Source: Bradyrhizobium sp. WSM1743
GTDB taxonomy: Bacteria > Pseudomonadota > Alphaproteobacteria > Rhizobiales > Xanthobacteraceae
DNA: 38,946 nucleotides
NCBI RefSeq assembly: GCF_000473065.1
Contig: NZ_AXAZ01000038.1
Location: forward strand, 36,927-75,872
Reading direction: 5' to 3'
Below the pieces are notes generated by a model that did not search any database, had not been told where the DNA came from, and saw nothing but the letters and a program-made list of their open reading frames with translations. A program made the position numbers and the translations under genes. Below, in pieces: positions 1 through 7,743 of the stretch; position 1 is the stretch's first letter, and each line of letters starts with the position of its first letter.

Positions 1-125
1 CCCTCTCCCCGTTCTTACGGGGAGAGGGTGGGGTGAGGGGCTCTCTCCGCGAGCGCATCTCTCACCGTCTATGCTGAAGCACCCCTCACCCCGACCCTCT
101 CCCCGCAGAGCGGGGAGAGGAAGGG
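1..125. repeat. Palindromic intergenic repeat, CCTCTCCCC type
   Basis: The left part holds CCCTCTCCCC and its complement GGGGAGAGGG around a short loop. The right part repeats the pattern (ACCCTCTCCCCGC, then GCGGGGAGAGG). CACCCC/GGGGTG arms lie between them, so the whole segment can fold into nested hairpins. It lies just downstream of the binding-protein gene, which ends at 135, and could act as its terminator. A related element occurs at 17220-17392. Confidence 0.8.
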
Positions 126-134
126 GGAGAGACC

Positions 135-1265
135 TCACTTCACTTTCGGCAGCACCTGCTTCACCACCTGCTTGCCTTCGACCACCTCGACCAGGAAGCT
201 CTGGCGATCAATGTCGCCGGTGTCGCTGAAGGTGACGTCCATCAGGATGCCCGGCTCGTCTGCGGCCTTGATGGTGAGGCCGTGCAGCGTGTCGGCAAAC
301 TTCTTCGGGTCGACCTTGCCCATCTTCTCGGTGGTTGCTTTCACCATGTAGACGGCGAGATAGCCCTTCAGGCCGTTATGGTCGGGCACGTAATTGTACT
401 TCTTGGAGAACTTCTCGCGGAACGCCTTGATGAGGTCGACCGGGGCGTCGGTGGTGAGGCCGACATGGCCGCGTGCGCCGTTGGCGGCATCGCCGGCGAG
501 CTCGATCACCTTCTGGCCGATCAGCGTGGTCTCGCCCATCAGCGGCGCGGTGACGCCTTGGCGCTTCAGCTCCTTCAGGATGCGCGCGCTCTCTTCCTCG
601 TTCAGGTAGACGAACACCGCGTCGGGATTGGCGGCCTTGATCTTGCCGACGTCGGCGGCGAAGTCGGCCTGGCCCGCCTCAGTGGAGAGATCGGCGACCA
701 CCTTGGAGCCGAGCCGGTCGAGCTCCTTGACCACGACGTCGCGGCCGCCGCGGCCGAAGTCGTTGTTGACCCAGACCACCGCGACCGTCTTCGCCTTCAT
801 CTCGTCGTGGATGTACTTTGCGACCTTCGGCATCGAGGATTGCTGGCCGAACGAGGTGCGGAACAGGAACTTGTTGCCGGCTTGCGTCAGCTCGGCGGCT
901 TCGCCCCCCATGATCTGCGCGATGCCGGCTTCGGCCGCGAGCGGCGCGGTGACCTTCACCGAGCCGGAATAGCCGGGCCCGAGCAGCACGTAAGGTTCAG
1001 CATCGAGCGCCTTCTGCACCTGGGCGCGCGCCACGCCGGGGTTGGACTGCGAGTCGGCGTGGGTCACCTCGAGCTTGCGGCCGAGCACGCCGCCCTTGGC
1101 GTTGATCTCCTCGATCGCAAGATCGATGCCGTTCTTCCAGTTGGTGCCGACAGTGGCGCCGCCGCCCGAGAGCTCGGCAACGTCGGCGAGCTTGATCGCC
1201 TGGGCAAGGGCGCTCGTTGCAGTCATGACGGTGAGCAGCGCGCCCACCAATAGCGTTGATTTCAT
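135..1265 (-). CDS. ABC transporter periplasmic substrate-binding protein (type 1 fold, LivJ/aromatic class)
   Basis: Predicted periplasmic solute-binding protein that would deliver a ligand to a LivHMGF-type permease. The start at 1265 gives a 376-residue protein beginning MKSTLLVGALL, a clean signal peptide ending near ALAQA. A GGAGGAGAGG ribosome-binding site lies directly upstream. A start 21 bp further upstream would put charged residues ahead of the signal peptide and is less likely. The mature part reads IKLADVAELSGGGATVGTNW and then NGIDLAIEEINAKGGVLGRK, typical of branched-chain amino acid/aromatic-acid binding proteins. The gene follows the aroE-like gene by about 55 bp on the same strand, so the two are probably co-transcribed. 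No permease adjoins it; the nearest set, which lacks a binding protein, is at 5885-9209. The ligand cannot be read from sequence. A shikimate-like or aromatic acid is an inference from the neighbours. Confidence 0.93.
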   Translation of the reverse strand: MKSTLLVGALLTVMTATSALAQAIKLADVAELSGGGATVGTNWKNGIDLAIEEINAKGGVLGRKLEVTHADSQSNPGVARAQVQKALDAEPYVLLGPGYSGSVKVTAPLAAEAGIAQIMGGEAAELTQAGNKFLFRTSFGQQSSMPKVAKYIHDEMKAKTVAVVWVNNDFGRGGRDVVVKELDRLGSKVVADLSTEAGQADFAADVGKIKAANPDAVFVYLNEEESARILKELKRQGVTAPLMGETTLIGQKVIELAGDAANGARGHVGLTTDAPVDLIKAFREKFSKKYNYVPDHNGLKGYLAVYMVKATTEKMGKVDPKKFADTLHGLTIKAADEPGILMDVTFSDTGDIDRQSFLVEVVEGKQVVKQVLPKVK

Positions 1266-1320
1266 CGTCCTCTCCTCCCGTTTCAAATCTTGCGAGCAGC
1301 CTTGTGCCGGCCGCTTCGTC

Positions 1321-2199
1321 TCAAGCTGCCTGATAGGCCCCGCTGCGCGCCGCCATCACGGCGTCAAAAGCCTCTCCCATGACATCGGTCGATGGGGCAA
1401 GGCCGGTGAACAGTTCGAAGGCGTCGGCGGCCTGGTAGATCGCGAGCTCGCGCCCGGTCATGATTCGGGCGCCTTTCTCTCGCGCTGCGGCCAGCAGCGG
1501 GGTGATCAGCGGCGAATAGACGGCGTCGGCGACCCACAGGCCCGGCCTGAGCAGCGCTGCCGGTACCGGCGTGTCACGGCTCGGCAGCATGCCGACCGGC
1601 GTGCCGTTGACGAGACCGGTTGCGCCATCGAGCGCATCCTCGACGCTGGCGACGACGCGGGCGCCCCCGCGCGGGGCGATCAGGGCGGCCAGCGTTTCGG
1701 CGCGCGCCGGCTCGCTGTCGAAAATGCGGATGTCGATCACCTGCAGGCTCGCCAACGCAAATGCGATGGCCTTGCCGACGCCGCCGGCGCCAATCACGGC
1801 GACGGCGTTGCCGGACGGTGCCAGCAATGGCGCCACCGCCCGTGCAAAACCCGTGGTGTCGGTGTTGTGACCGGTCAGCCGGCCATCCCTGACGACGACG
1901 GTGTTGACCGCGCCGATGCTGGCTGCGCCCGGCGCCAGCGCGTCGAGCAGCGGGACCACGGCTTCCTTGTAAGGATAAGTGACGTTGACACCGGCAAAGC
2001 CGAGCCGCCGCACGCCTTCGAGCATCATCCGCAGCTCGGCCGCATCGGCGCCGGCGACTTCGATGAGCTGGTAATGGCCGCGCAGGCCAAGCGCCTCGGC
2101 GGCGCGCTCATGCATGGCGGGGGACGCGGAATGCGCGATCGGGGCGCCGATCAAGCCGGTGAGAAGCTTCTTGCTGGCGGCGTATCTGCGCTTTGACAT
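1321..2199 (-). CDS. aroE: Shikimate dehydrogenase family protein (AroE-like)
   Basis: NADP-dependent oxidoreductase of the shikimate/quinate dehydrogenase family, 292 residues, the usual length. The N-terminal substrate domain has GAPIAHSASPAMH and the NVTYPYKE motif with the catalytic lysine. GHNTDTTGF supplies the conserved substrate-binding Asp. A Rossmann glycine motif, GAGGVGKAIAFAL, follows. The gene sits between a LysR regulator and a periplasmic binding protein instead of with other aromatic amino acid biosynthesis genes. This suggests a catabolic or accessory paralogue, for example for quinate or shikimate use, rather than the housekeeping enzyme, but that is inference. The symbol reflects family only. 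Confidence 0.88.
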   Translation of the reverse strand: MSKRRYAASKKLLTGLIGAPIAHSASPAMHERAAEALGLRGHYQLIEVAGADAAELRMMLEGVRRLGFAGVNVTYPYKEAVVPLLDALAPGAASIGAVNTVVVRDGRLTGHNTDTTGFARAVAPLLAPSGNAVAVIGAGGVGKAIAFALASLQVIDIRIFDSEPARAETLAALIAPRGGARVVASVEDALDGATGLVNGTPVGMLPSRDTPVPAALLRPGLWVADAVYSPLITPLLAAAREKGARIMTGRELAIYQAADAFELFTGLAPSTDVMGEAFDAVMAARSGAYQAA

Positions 2200-2322
2200 G
2201 GTTCGTTATCGTCTCGTTGGGAGCGTCCGGTCCCGGGCCATTAGCGGGGAAAATCGCGCAATTCCAGTTGCGACGATAGCCTTTCCCCCGCCTAACACAA
2301 TTACCCTTCTATCCGACAAACC

Positions 2323-2335
2323 TAACATCATGTTA
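2323..2335. promoter_or_regulatory. Candidate LysR-type operator (T-N11-A palindrome)
   Basis: TAACAT-C-ATGTTA is a perfect 6+1+6 inverted repeat with the T-N11-A form of LysR-type binding sites. It overlaps the stop codon of the LysR gene (2333-2335) and lies about 125 bp upstream of the aroE-like start. Binding there could control the aroE and binding-protein genes. The assignment rests on pattern and position only. Confidence 0.5.
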
Positions 2336-3271
2336 TTTCTTTCGCCCGCGTGCCGGGGCGGCCTTGCCGTTGCCACGCGACGGCTCGACCGCGCGCATCT
2401 CGGTGCGCAGGGATTCGATGAAATACTCCGCATGCAGCGACAGCGGCGTGCCGCGCTTGACTGCGATGTAGGTGTCGAACCGCGTCGGCTCGGTGATCTT
2501 CAACAGCTCTATGCCGGGATAGCCGCCATGGGCCACCGTGAACTGGTCGATGATGGCGATGCCGAGGCCCGCCTTCACCAGCGCGCAGACCGTGGTGCCG
2601 AAGCGGGCGCGGATGGTGATGTTGTAGTCGAGCCGGTGGCGGGCGAAGATCTCGGCCATGATCCGGCCGTAGGGGTCGTTGGGGTCGATGCCGATCAGCG
2701 GATAGCGGGTGATCTCGGCGGCGGAGACCTGCTTGCGGCCGGCGAGCTCGTGCCCCGGCGGCACGATGCAATAGAGTTCACCCGAGGCGAGCGGCATGAA
2801 GTCGAGCCCGGAATGCTCCAGCCGGTAGCTCATCGCGACGCACTCGCCGCGGCCGAGCATCAGGTAGTCGATGGCTTCCTCGAGCTTGAGGATGTTGATA
2901 TCGATGCCGAGATCGGGATAGCGGCGGCGGACGCGCTCGATCGCGCGCGGCACCATCACCTGCGAGATGCTCGGCACCGAGCCGATGCGCAGCTCCGACA
3001 GGCCGCCGCGGCCGATCTTGGAGATGATCTCGGAGAGGTCGTCGACCTTCTTGTAGACGCCGTTGATCTGCTCGAAGATGTTCTCGGCTTCCGGCGTCGG
3101 GAAGTAGCGCCCGTTCTGGCGCTGAAAGAAGCGGATGCCGAGCGACCGCTCGGTGTATTTGACGAGACGGCTGATCCCGGGCGCCGAGACGTTGAGCAGC
3201 TTTGCCGCACCGCCGATGGTGCCCGTCACCATCACGGCACGGATCACTTCAACCTGGCGCAGCGTCATCAT
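2333..3271 (-). CDS. LysR family transcriptional regulator
   Basis: A 312-residue LysR-type regulator, the typical size. The N-terminal winged helix-turn-helix spans about residues 3-62 (LRQVEVIRAVMVTGTIGGAA, then LNVSAPGISRLVKYTERSLG). The effector-binding domain begins near residue 93 (LRIGSVPSISQVMVPRAIER). A basic tail (GNGKAAPARGRKK) ends the protein. It lies upstream of the aroE-like and binding-protein genes on the same strand and is a plausible regulator of them. The inducer is unknown; a hydroaromatic or aromatic acid would suit the context. The first two codons are both ATG, so the start could be 3 bp downstream. Confidence 0.93.
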   Translation of the reverse strand: MMTLRQVEVIRAVMVTGTIGGAAKLLNVSAPGISRLVKYTERSLGIRFFQRQNGRYFPTPEAENIFEQINGVYKKVDDLSEIISKIGRGGLSELRIGSVPSISQVMVPRAIERVRRRYPDLGIDINILKLEEAIDYLMLGRGECVAMSYRLEHSGLDFMPLASGELYCIVPPGHELAGRKQVSAAEITRYPLIGIDPNDPYGRIMAEIFARHRLDYNITIRARFGTTVCALVKAGLGIAIIDQFTVAHGGYPGIELLKITEPTRFDTYIAVKRGTPLSLHAEYFIESLRTEMRAVEPSRGNGKAAPARGRKK

Positions 3272-3546
3272 GGCCTGAGCATCCGAAAGACGATCGTGGC
3301 GGCGATCATCTCACGAGAGCGGCGCTGTCATCCAGCGGCAAGTGGGTCGATGTGGACGGAGGCAAGTCCCGTGTCCCGGACGTGCTGCAACGCGTTTGGC
3401 GTTGCGGCGCAGAGCCGCGACCCAGAAAGCCAGAGAGGAAGTTGCGGAAATTCGCTTTCAGAGTGTTCGACTAGAATCGCACGCGTTCAGATGGAGGGGC
3501 GTCATCGCGCGATCTGTGGCTTCGGCGTCGTCTGTTGCAACTGCGT
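3272..3546. other. Intergenic region upstream of the LysR gene
   Basis: About 275 bp separate the LysR start from the end of a small minus-strand ORF. I see no convincing gene, RNA or strong terminator. The open frames here lack ribosome-binding sites and have poor codon character. It presumably contains the promoter of the LysR gene. Confidence 0.4.
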
Positions 3547-3723
3547 TTAGCTCGCCGGGCCCTCGGGCGACACGCGGTCATCCAGCTCCGCGCGCTCGCT
3601 TTGCAGCACCTCGCGCGCAAACTCGATGATCTTCTGCTTGTTGGCCGTTTCGCGGACGGCAAAAAACACGCGGTTCAATTCCAGGCCGAGCACGCTGTTG
3701 AGGGCGATGTCCTCGTCTTGCAT
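3547..3723 (-). CDS. Small hypothetical protein (58 aa)
   Basis: An ATG at 3723 opens a 58-codon frame on the minus strand. The predicted peptide begins MQDEDIALNSVLGLELNRVF and continues with RETANKQKIIEFAREVLQ. It is acidic, rich in helix-forming residues and has no signal peptide or membrane segment. Third positions are GC-rich, as in neighbouring genes, which favours real coding. The ribosome-binding site is weak (GGGAAAA). It is divergent from the luxR gene, and its start is about 170 bp from the luxR start, so the two could share a regulatory region. I do not recognise the family and assign no function. Confidence 0.5.
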   Translation of the reverse strand: MQDEDIALNSVLGLELNRVFFAVRETANKQKIIEFAREVLQSERAELDDRVSPEGPAS

Positions 3724-3891
3724 CGTGGTTTTCCCGCTTCGGACGCGTTCAGGTGTAACTGGACGTCACTTCTTCCACAAGTAGATTAAATCTTCGGAGC
3801 AGGCGGAACACCGGCAAACTACGGGAGCAGCGAATTGAGGCAGCCCCCAAATACATGCTATATGGGGGGGCGAGGGTCAGGAATCGTACTG

Positions 3892-4629
3892 ATGTCTGCC
3901 GTGGATGCCGTGGACTATGGCCGGGAGGCGCTCGACTTCATCGAGGGGCTGGCGACCTATCGCAAGGTACCGGAGGCCATGAATGCGCTCGAAGCGGCCT
4001 TCGGTCGCTTCGGCTTCGAAACCATCATCGTGACGGGATTGCCGAACCCCGACCAGCAGTTTGCACAGATGGTGCTCGCCAAGCGCTGGCCGGCTGGATG
4101 GTTCAGCCTCTACACCCAGAACAATTACGACCGCTTCGATCCGGTGGTGCGTCTGTGCCGGCAATCGGTCAACCCCTTCGAATGGTCGGAAGCGCCCTAC
4201 GATGCCGAGCTCGAACCGAATGCGGCCGAGGTGATGAACCGCGCCAGCGAGTTTCGCATGTCGCGCGGCTTCATCGTGCCAATTCACGGGCTCACCGGCT
4301 ATGAGGCCGCGGTGTCGCTCGGCGGTGTCCATCTCGACCTCAATCCCCGCAGCAAGCCGGCGCTGCACCTGATGGCGATGTATGGCTTCGACCACATTCG
4401 CCGTCTGCTCGAGCCGGTGCCGTATCCGGCGACGCGCCTCACTCCGCGCGAGCGCGAGGTGATCGCCTGGGCTTCGCAGGGGAAGTCGGCCTGGGAAATC
4501 GGTGAGATCCTGCACATCACGCAACGCACCGCCGAAGAGCATCTTGCAACTGCCGCGCGCAAGCTAGGCGCCGTCAACCGTACGCATGCAGTGGCGCTGG
4601 CGATCCGGAACAAGATCATCACTCCTTAA
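3892..4629 (+). CDS. bjaR: LuxR-family acyl-homoserine lactone receptor/regulator (BjaR-like)
   Basis: Quorum-sensing transcription factor. Residues about 20-165 form the autoinducer-binding domain, with a conserved W/Y/D/P pattern (WFSLYTQNNYDRFDP, then NPFEW). The C-terminal LuxR helix-turn-helix is about residues 180-240 (LTPREREVIAWASQGKSAWE, then HLATAARKLGAVNRTHA). The start at 3892 gives 245 residues, the normal family length. Upstream in-frame starts at 3835 (TTG) and 3862 would add a poor N-terminal extension. It is followed directly by a cognate luxI gene. The resemblance to Bradyrhizobium BjaR1, which responds to isovaleryl-homoserine lactone, is from memory; ligand identity here is inferred. 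Confidence 0.93.
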   Translation: MSAVDAVDYGREALDFIEGLATYRKVPEAMNALEAAFGRFGFETIIVTGLPNPDQQFAQMVLAKRWPAGWFSLYTQNNYDRFDPVVRLCRQSVNPFEWSEAPYDAELEPNAAEVMNRASEFRMSRGFIVPIHGLTGYEAAVSLGGVHLDLNPRSKPALHLMAMYGFDHIRRLLEPVPYPATRLTPREREVIAWASQGKSAWEIGEILHITQRTAEEHLATAARKLGAVNRTHAVALAIRNKIITP

Positions 4630-4639
4630 AGCGCCGTAC

Positions 4640-4653
4640 TGGGAAATTTCCCA
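4640..4653. promoter_or_regulatory. Perfect 14-bp palindrome, candidate lux box of the luxI gene
   Basis: TGGGAAATTTCCCA is an exact palindrome 10 bp after the luxR stop codon and about 60 bp upstream of the luxI start. That is a normal place for a LuxR-type binding site controlling its cognate synthase. A separate stem (TCTGCG/CGCAGA, 4662-4679) and an 11-bp palindrome (CTCCATTGGAG, 4686-4696) follow before the start codon. Protein binding is inferred. Confidence 0.65.
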
Positions 4654-4712
4654 ATACCGAATCTGCGCCTTTTCGCAGAGCCTGCCTCCATTGGAGATGA
4701 ATGGGGGTTTTC

Positions 4713-5372
4713 ATGATTCACGCAATTTCCGCGATAAATCGCCACCTTTATGAAGACGTGATCGAGCAGCATTTCCGGCTGCGTCACGAGATCTTCGTCG
4801 AGGAGCGTCGCTGGGAAACGCTGCGCAGGCCGGATGGCCGCGAGATCGATTCCTATGACGACGAGGACACCGTCTATCTGCTGGCGCTGGAGGGGCGCCG
4901 CGTCGTCGGTGGTCACCGACTCTACCCGACGACCAAGCCTTCGATGATGAGCGAGGTGTTCCCGCATTTGGCGTCGGTGCGCGGATGCCCCGCCGATCCC
5001 CTGGTCTGGGAATGGTCGCGCTACTTCGTCGTGCGTGATCGCCGCGACGGCGCCCTCAACCTGCAACTGATGGCGGCGGTGCAGGAGTTCTGCCTCGATC
5101 AGGGAATCGCGCGGGTCAGCGCGATCATGGAGACCTGGTGGTTGCCGCGCTTCCACGAGGCAGGGTTCGTCGTGACCCCGCTCGGCCTGCCCGCTCTGGT
5201 GGAGAACGCGTGGACCATGGCGGCGACCATCGACATTCGTCGCGAGACCCTCGATGCCCTGCATGATCGTATCGGCATGACTTCCGTCGTGTGCCAGGAC
5301 GGCCCGCATCTGGATGCCGTCGCCCGTGCCAACCTCTGCGGTCTTGCTGCCGCCCAACGAAAGAGCGCCTGA
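4713..5372 (+). CDS. bjaI: Acyl-homoserine lactone synthase, LuxI family (BjaI-like)
   Basis: Makes an N-acyl-homoserine lactone signal from S-adenosylmethionine and an acyl donor. From the ATG at 4713 the protein has 219 residues. The invariant LuxI residues then fall at R24, F28, W34 and R69, matching standard family numbering, with D46, D49, E100 and R103 close to their usual positions. This favours 4713 over the in-frame ATG at 4701. A GGGGG run lies a few bases upstream of 4713. The sequence looks like BjaI, which is known to use isovaleryl-CoA instead of acyl-ACP; the same substrate here is inference. It forms a unit with the luxR gene upstream and a 72-codon ORF immediately downstream. 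Confidence 0.95.
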   Translation: MIHAISAINRHLYEDVIEQHFRLRHEIFVEERRWETLRRPDGREIDSYDDEDTVYLLALEGRRVVGGHRLYPTTKPSMMSEVFPHLASVRGCPADPLVWEWSRYFVVRDRRDGALNLQLMAAVQEFCLDQGIARVSAIMETWWLPRFHEAGFVVTPLGLPALVENAWTMAATIDIRRETLDALHDRIGMTSVVCQDGPHLDAVARANLCGLAAAQRKSA

Positions 5373-5373
5373 G

Positions 5374-5592
5374 ATGTCGAACGTGATGCGGGACAGCCAG
5401 ATCTTGGCGCAAATCAAGGACGAGAATCTCTGCTACATGTCCGACATGGCGCTCGAGCTGGCGCAGATGGCGGACGATTCTGGATTGGCGACGCTCGCCT
5501 ATCTGTTCCGGATGGCGGCGCTGGAGGCCTCGACGGTCAACAGCGTGCTCGCCGAACCGGACGATCTTCCCCGGCAGATGACGTCGCACTAG
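5374..5592 (+). CDS. Small hypothetical protein downstream of luxI (72 aa)
   Basis: The ATG at 5374 follows the luxI stop codon after a single base, so the gene is almost certainly translationally coupled to luxI. The 72-residue product begins MSNVMRDSQILAQIKDE and contains MALELAQMADDSGLATLAYL. It is predicted to be a soluble, mostly helical, acidic protein. It has no signal peptide and no motif I recognise. A hairpin resembling a terminator follows 27 bp later, marking it as the last gene of the quorum-sensing unit. A function in signal production, stability or response is possible by position only. Confidence 0.75.
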   Translation: MSNVMRDSQILAQIKDENLCYMSDMALELAQMADDSGLATLAYLFRMAALEASTVNSVLAEPDDLPRQMTSH

Positions 5593-5618
5593 ACTTCCCT
5601 GCATTCCGACGAATCTTG

Positions 5619-5653
5619 CACCCTCTCTCCGGCCCGCCGGCGAGAGGGTGTTC
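5619..5653 (+). terminator. Rho-independent-like terminator after the luxR-luxI unit
   Basis: CACCCTCTC (5619-5627) pairs perfectly with GAGAGGGTG (5642-5650). An inner CCGG/CCGG stem extends the hairpin, and TTCGTTT follows. The U-run is short and interrupted, so termination may be partial. Confidence 0.65.
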
Positions 5654-5717
5654 GTTTGGGTGCGGCAGGTTGCCCCAGCCTGCACGGCAGCTTTCTTGCA
5701 AGTCGATTTCAATCGCA

Positions 5718-5741
5718 TGCATCGGCATGCAACAAAGTGCA
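5718..5741. promoter_or_regulatory. Three TGCA sites at 10-bp spacing, candidate BoxR operator of the transporter operon
   Basis: TGCA occurs at 5718, 5728 and 5738, giving TGCA-N6-TGCA-N6-TGCA on one helical face, about 145 bp upstream of livH. The related regulator BzdR is known to bind sites beginning TGCA-N6. Two TGCA sites with the same spacing lie upstream of boxC (18321 and 18331). BoxR binding is inferred. Confidence 0.55.
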
Positions 5742-5884
5742 TGTTTGGTGTCGAATCGCTCTTGCCTCGGAACGATACTGCCATTACCCATTTTTCGGCC
5801 TTGAAGAGGCAGGGGGAGCTCTTTCACTGATGGCGACTGTGTTCGAACATCGGCGCGACGCTGCGTGCGCCTGAAAGAGTCTTG

Positions 5885-6802
5885 ATGCTGCTCGTCGTCG
5901 AACAGTTCCTGAACGGATTGCAGTTCGGCCTGCTCCTGTTCCTGCTCGCTGCCGGCCTGACGCTGGTGTTCGGGATCATGGATCTCGTCAACCTCGCGCA
6001 CGGCTCGCTCTATATGATGGGCGCCTATTTTGCCGCGACTTTCGCGGCATGGACCGGCAGCTTCCTGCTCGGCGCGCTGATGGCGTTAGGGGCCACGCTG
6101 GTGCTCGGCATCGTGCTGGAGGTGACCGCGCTGCGGCATCTCTACGGCCGCGACCATCTCGACCACGTGCTCGCGACCTTCGGCCTGATCCTGTTCTTCA
6201 ACGAAGCGGTGCGGCTGATCTGGGGCCCGGCGGGCCTCGCGCTGCCACTGCCGGCCTGGCTCACCGTGCCGGTGCCGATCCTGCCCGGCATTCACTATCC
6301 CGCCTATCGGCTCGCCATCATCGCGGTGGCGCTGCTGGTCGCGCTCCTGCTCTATCTCGGCGTGATGCGCACCCGCATCGGCATGCTGATCCGGGCCGGC
6401 GCCTCCAACCGCGAGATGATCGGCGCGCTCGGCATTAACATCAAGCTGCTCTACACGCTGGTGTTCGGCTTGGGGGCTGCGCTCGCGGGCCTTGCCGGCC
6501 TGATGCAGGCGCCGATCCTCACCGTGCAGATCGGCATGGGCGAGAACATTTTGATCCTCGCCTTCGTCATCATCGTGATCGGCGGCATCGGCTCGATCCG
6601 TGGCGCGTTCCTGGCCGCGATCTTCGTCGGCATGATCGACACGCTCGGCCGCGCCTTCCTGCCCAATCTGCTGCGGCAGGTGCTGAGCGGGGCCGCCGCT
6701 TCCACCGCCGCGCCCGCGCTGTCCTCCATGCTGATCTATCTCCTGATGGCGATCGTGCTGGTGGTGCGGCCGGAGGGGCTGTTTCCGGCCACCCGTCGAT
6801 GA
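5885..6802 (+). CDS. livH: Branched-chain amino acid/aromatic acid ABC transporter permease (LivH family)
   Basis: Inner-membrane permease, about 305 residues from the ATG at 5885; a TTG 3 bp upstream is unlikely. It has the LivH hallmark near the N terminus (GLTLVFGIMDLVNLAHGSLY), several hydrophobic spans, and the cytoplasmic loop ASNREMIGALGINIK that contacts the ATPases. It ends with VVRPEGLFP, typical of the family. The stop overlaps the livM start by 4 bp. In box clusters this type of transporter is usually assigned to benzoate or related aromatic acids; the substrate is inferred from context and from the TGCA operator upstream. No binding-protein gene adjoins the operon. Confidence 0.93.
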   Translation: MLLVVEQFLNGLQFGLLLFLLAAGLTLVFGIMDLVNLAHGSLYMMGAYFAATFAAWTGSFLLGALMALGATLVLGIVLEVTALRHLYGRDHLDHVLATFGLILFFNEAVRLIWGPAGLALPLPAWLTVPVPILPGIHYPAYRLAIIAVALLVALLLYLGVMRTRIGMLIRAGASNREMIGALGINIKLLYTLVFGLGAALAGLAGLMQAPILTVQIGMGENILILAFVIIVIGGIGSIRGAFLAAIFVGMIDTLGRAFLPNLLRQVLSGAAASTAAPALSSMLIYLLMAIVLVVRPEGLFPATRR

Positions 6803-7743
6803 AGAGTTTGAGCGCGAGCAAGGCCGTCACGGCCCTGATGCTGGTGGGCCTCGTGCTGCTGCCGCTTTATTCGTCGCTGTCCGGCAACATCTTCATCCTG
6901 ACGCTGTTCACCCGCATCATCATCCTGGCGCTGGCGGCGGCGAGCCTCAACCTCATCATGGGCTTTGGCGGCATGATGAGCTTTGGCCACGCCGCCTATC
7001 TCGGCATCGGCGGCTACGCCGTCGGCATGCTGGCGCAGGAAGGCGTAGGTTCCGGTTTCGTCCAGTTTCCAGTCGCGCTCGCGGCCTCTGCGATCTATGC
7101 GCTGGTGATCGGCGCGCTCTCGCTTCGCACCCGCGGCGTCTATTTCATCATGATCACACTCGCCTTCGCGCAGATGGCCTATTACGTCGCCTCGGGCCTG
7201 GCGCGCTACGGCGGCGATGACGGTCTCACCATCTACAAGCGCAGCGACTTCTCAGGGCTGATCGATCTGTCGAACCGCACGCAGTTCTATTATCTCTGCC
7301 TCGCCTGCCTCTTTGGCGTGATCTTCCTGATCTGGCGCATCGTGAATTCGCGCTTCGGCCTCGTGGTGCAGGGCCTGCGCTCCAACGAGCAGCGCATGCA
7401 GGCGATCGGCTTCCCCGCCAAGCGCTACCAGCTGGTCTGCTTCGTCATATCAGGCACCATGTGCGGCCTCGCCGGCGCGCTGCTCGCCAACAACACCGAT
7501 TTCGTCAGCCCGGCCGTGATGTACTGGACGCGTTCCGGCGACCTCATGGTGATGGTGATCCTGGGCGGCATGGGCACGCTGTTCGGCCCGGTCATGGGCG
7601 CGGTGGTGTTCCTGCTGCTTGAAGAATTCCTGTCGCAGATCACCGAATATTGGGCGCTGATCATGGGCCCGCTGCTGCTATTGATCGTGCTGTTCGGCCG
7701 CGGCGGCATCATGGGCGTGCTCGGGAGGGCTGGCCGTGGCTGA
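6799..7743 (+). CDS. livM: Branched-chain amino acid/aromatic acid ABC transporter permease (LivM family)
   Basis: Second inner-membrane permease, 314 residues. It carries the LivM signature LNLIMGFGGMMSFGHAAYLG near residues 50-70 and the conserved LRTRGVYFIMITLAFAQM segment. The coupling loop LRSNEQRMQAIGFPAKRYQL lies near residue 200, and the protein ends in a hydrophobic stretch followed by GRGGIMGVLG. It would form the translocation channel with LivH. It overlaps livH upstream by 4 bp and livG downstream by 8 bp, so the four genes are translated as one unit. Confidence 0.93.
   Translation: MKSLSASKAVTALMLVGLVLLPLYSSLSGNIFILTLFTRIIILALAAASLNLIMGFGGMMSFGHAAYLGIGGYAVGMLAQEGVGSGFVQFPVALAASAIYALVIGALSLRTRGVYFIMITLAFAQMAYYVASGLARYGGDDGLTIYKRSDFSGLIDLSNRTQFYYLCLACLFGVIFLIWRIVNSRFGLVVQGLRSNEQRMQAIGFPAKRYQLVCFVISGTMCGLAGALLANNTDFVSPAVMYWTRSGDLMVMVILGGMGTLFGPVMGAVVFLLLEEFLSQITEYWALIMGPLLLLIVLFGRGGIMGVLGRAGRG

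Noticed and set aside
3835..3891. Earlier TTG or ATG starts for the luxR gene
   Set aside because: They add residues unlike any LuxR N terminus and exceed the usual length; 3892 gives a normal 245-residue protein.
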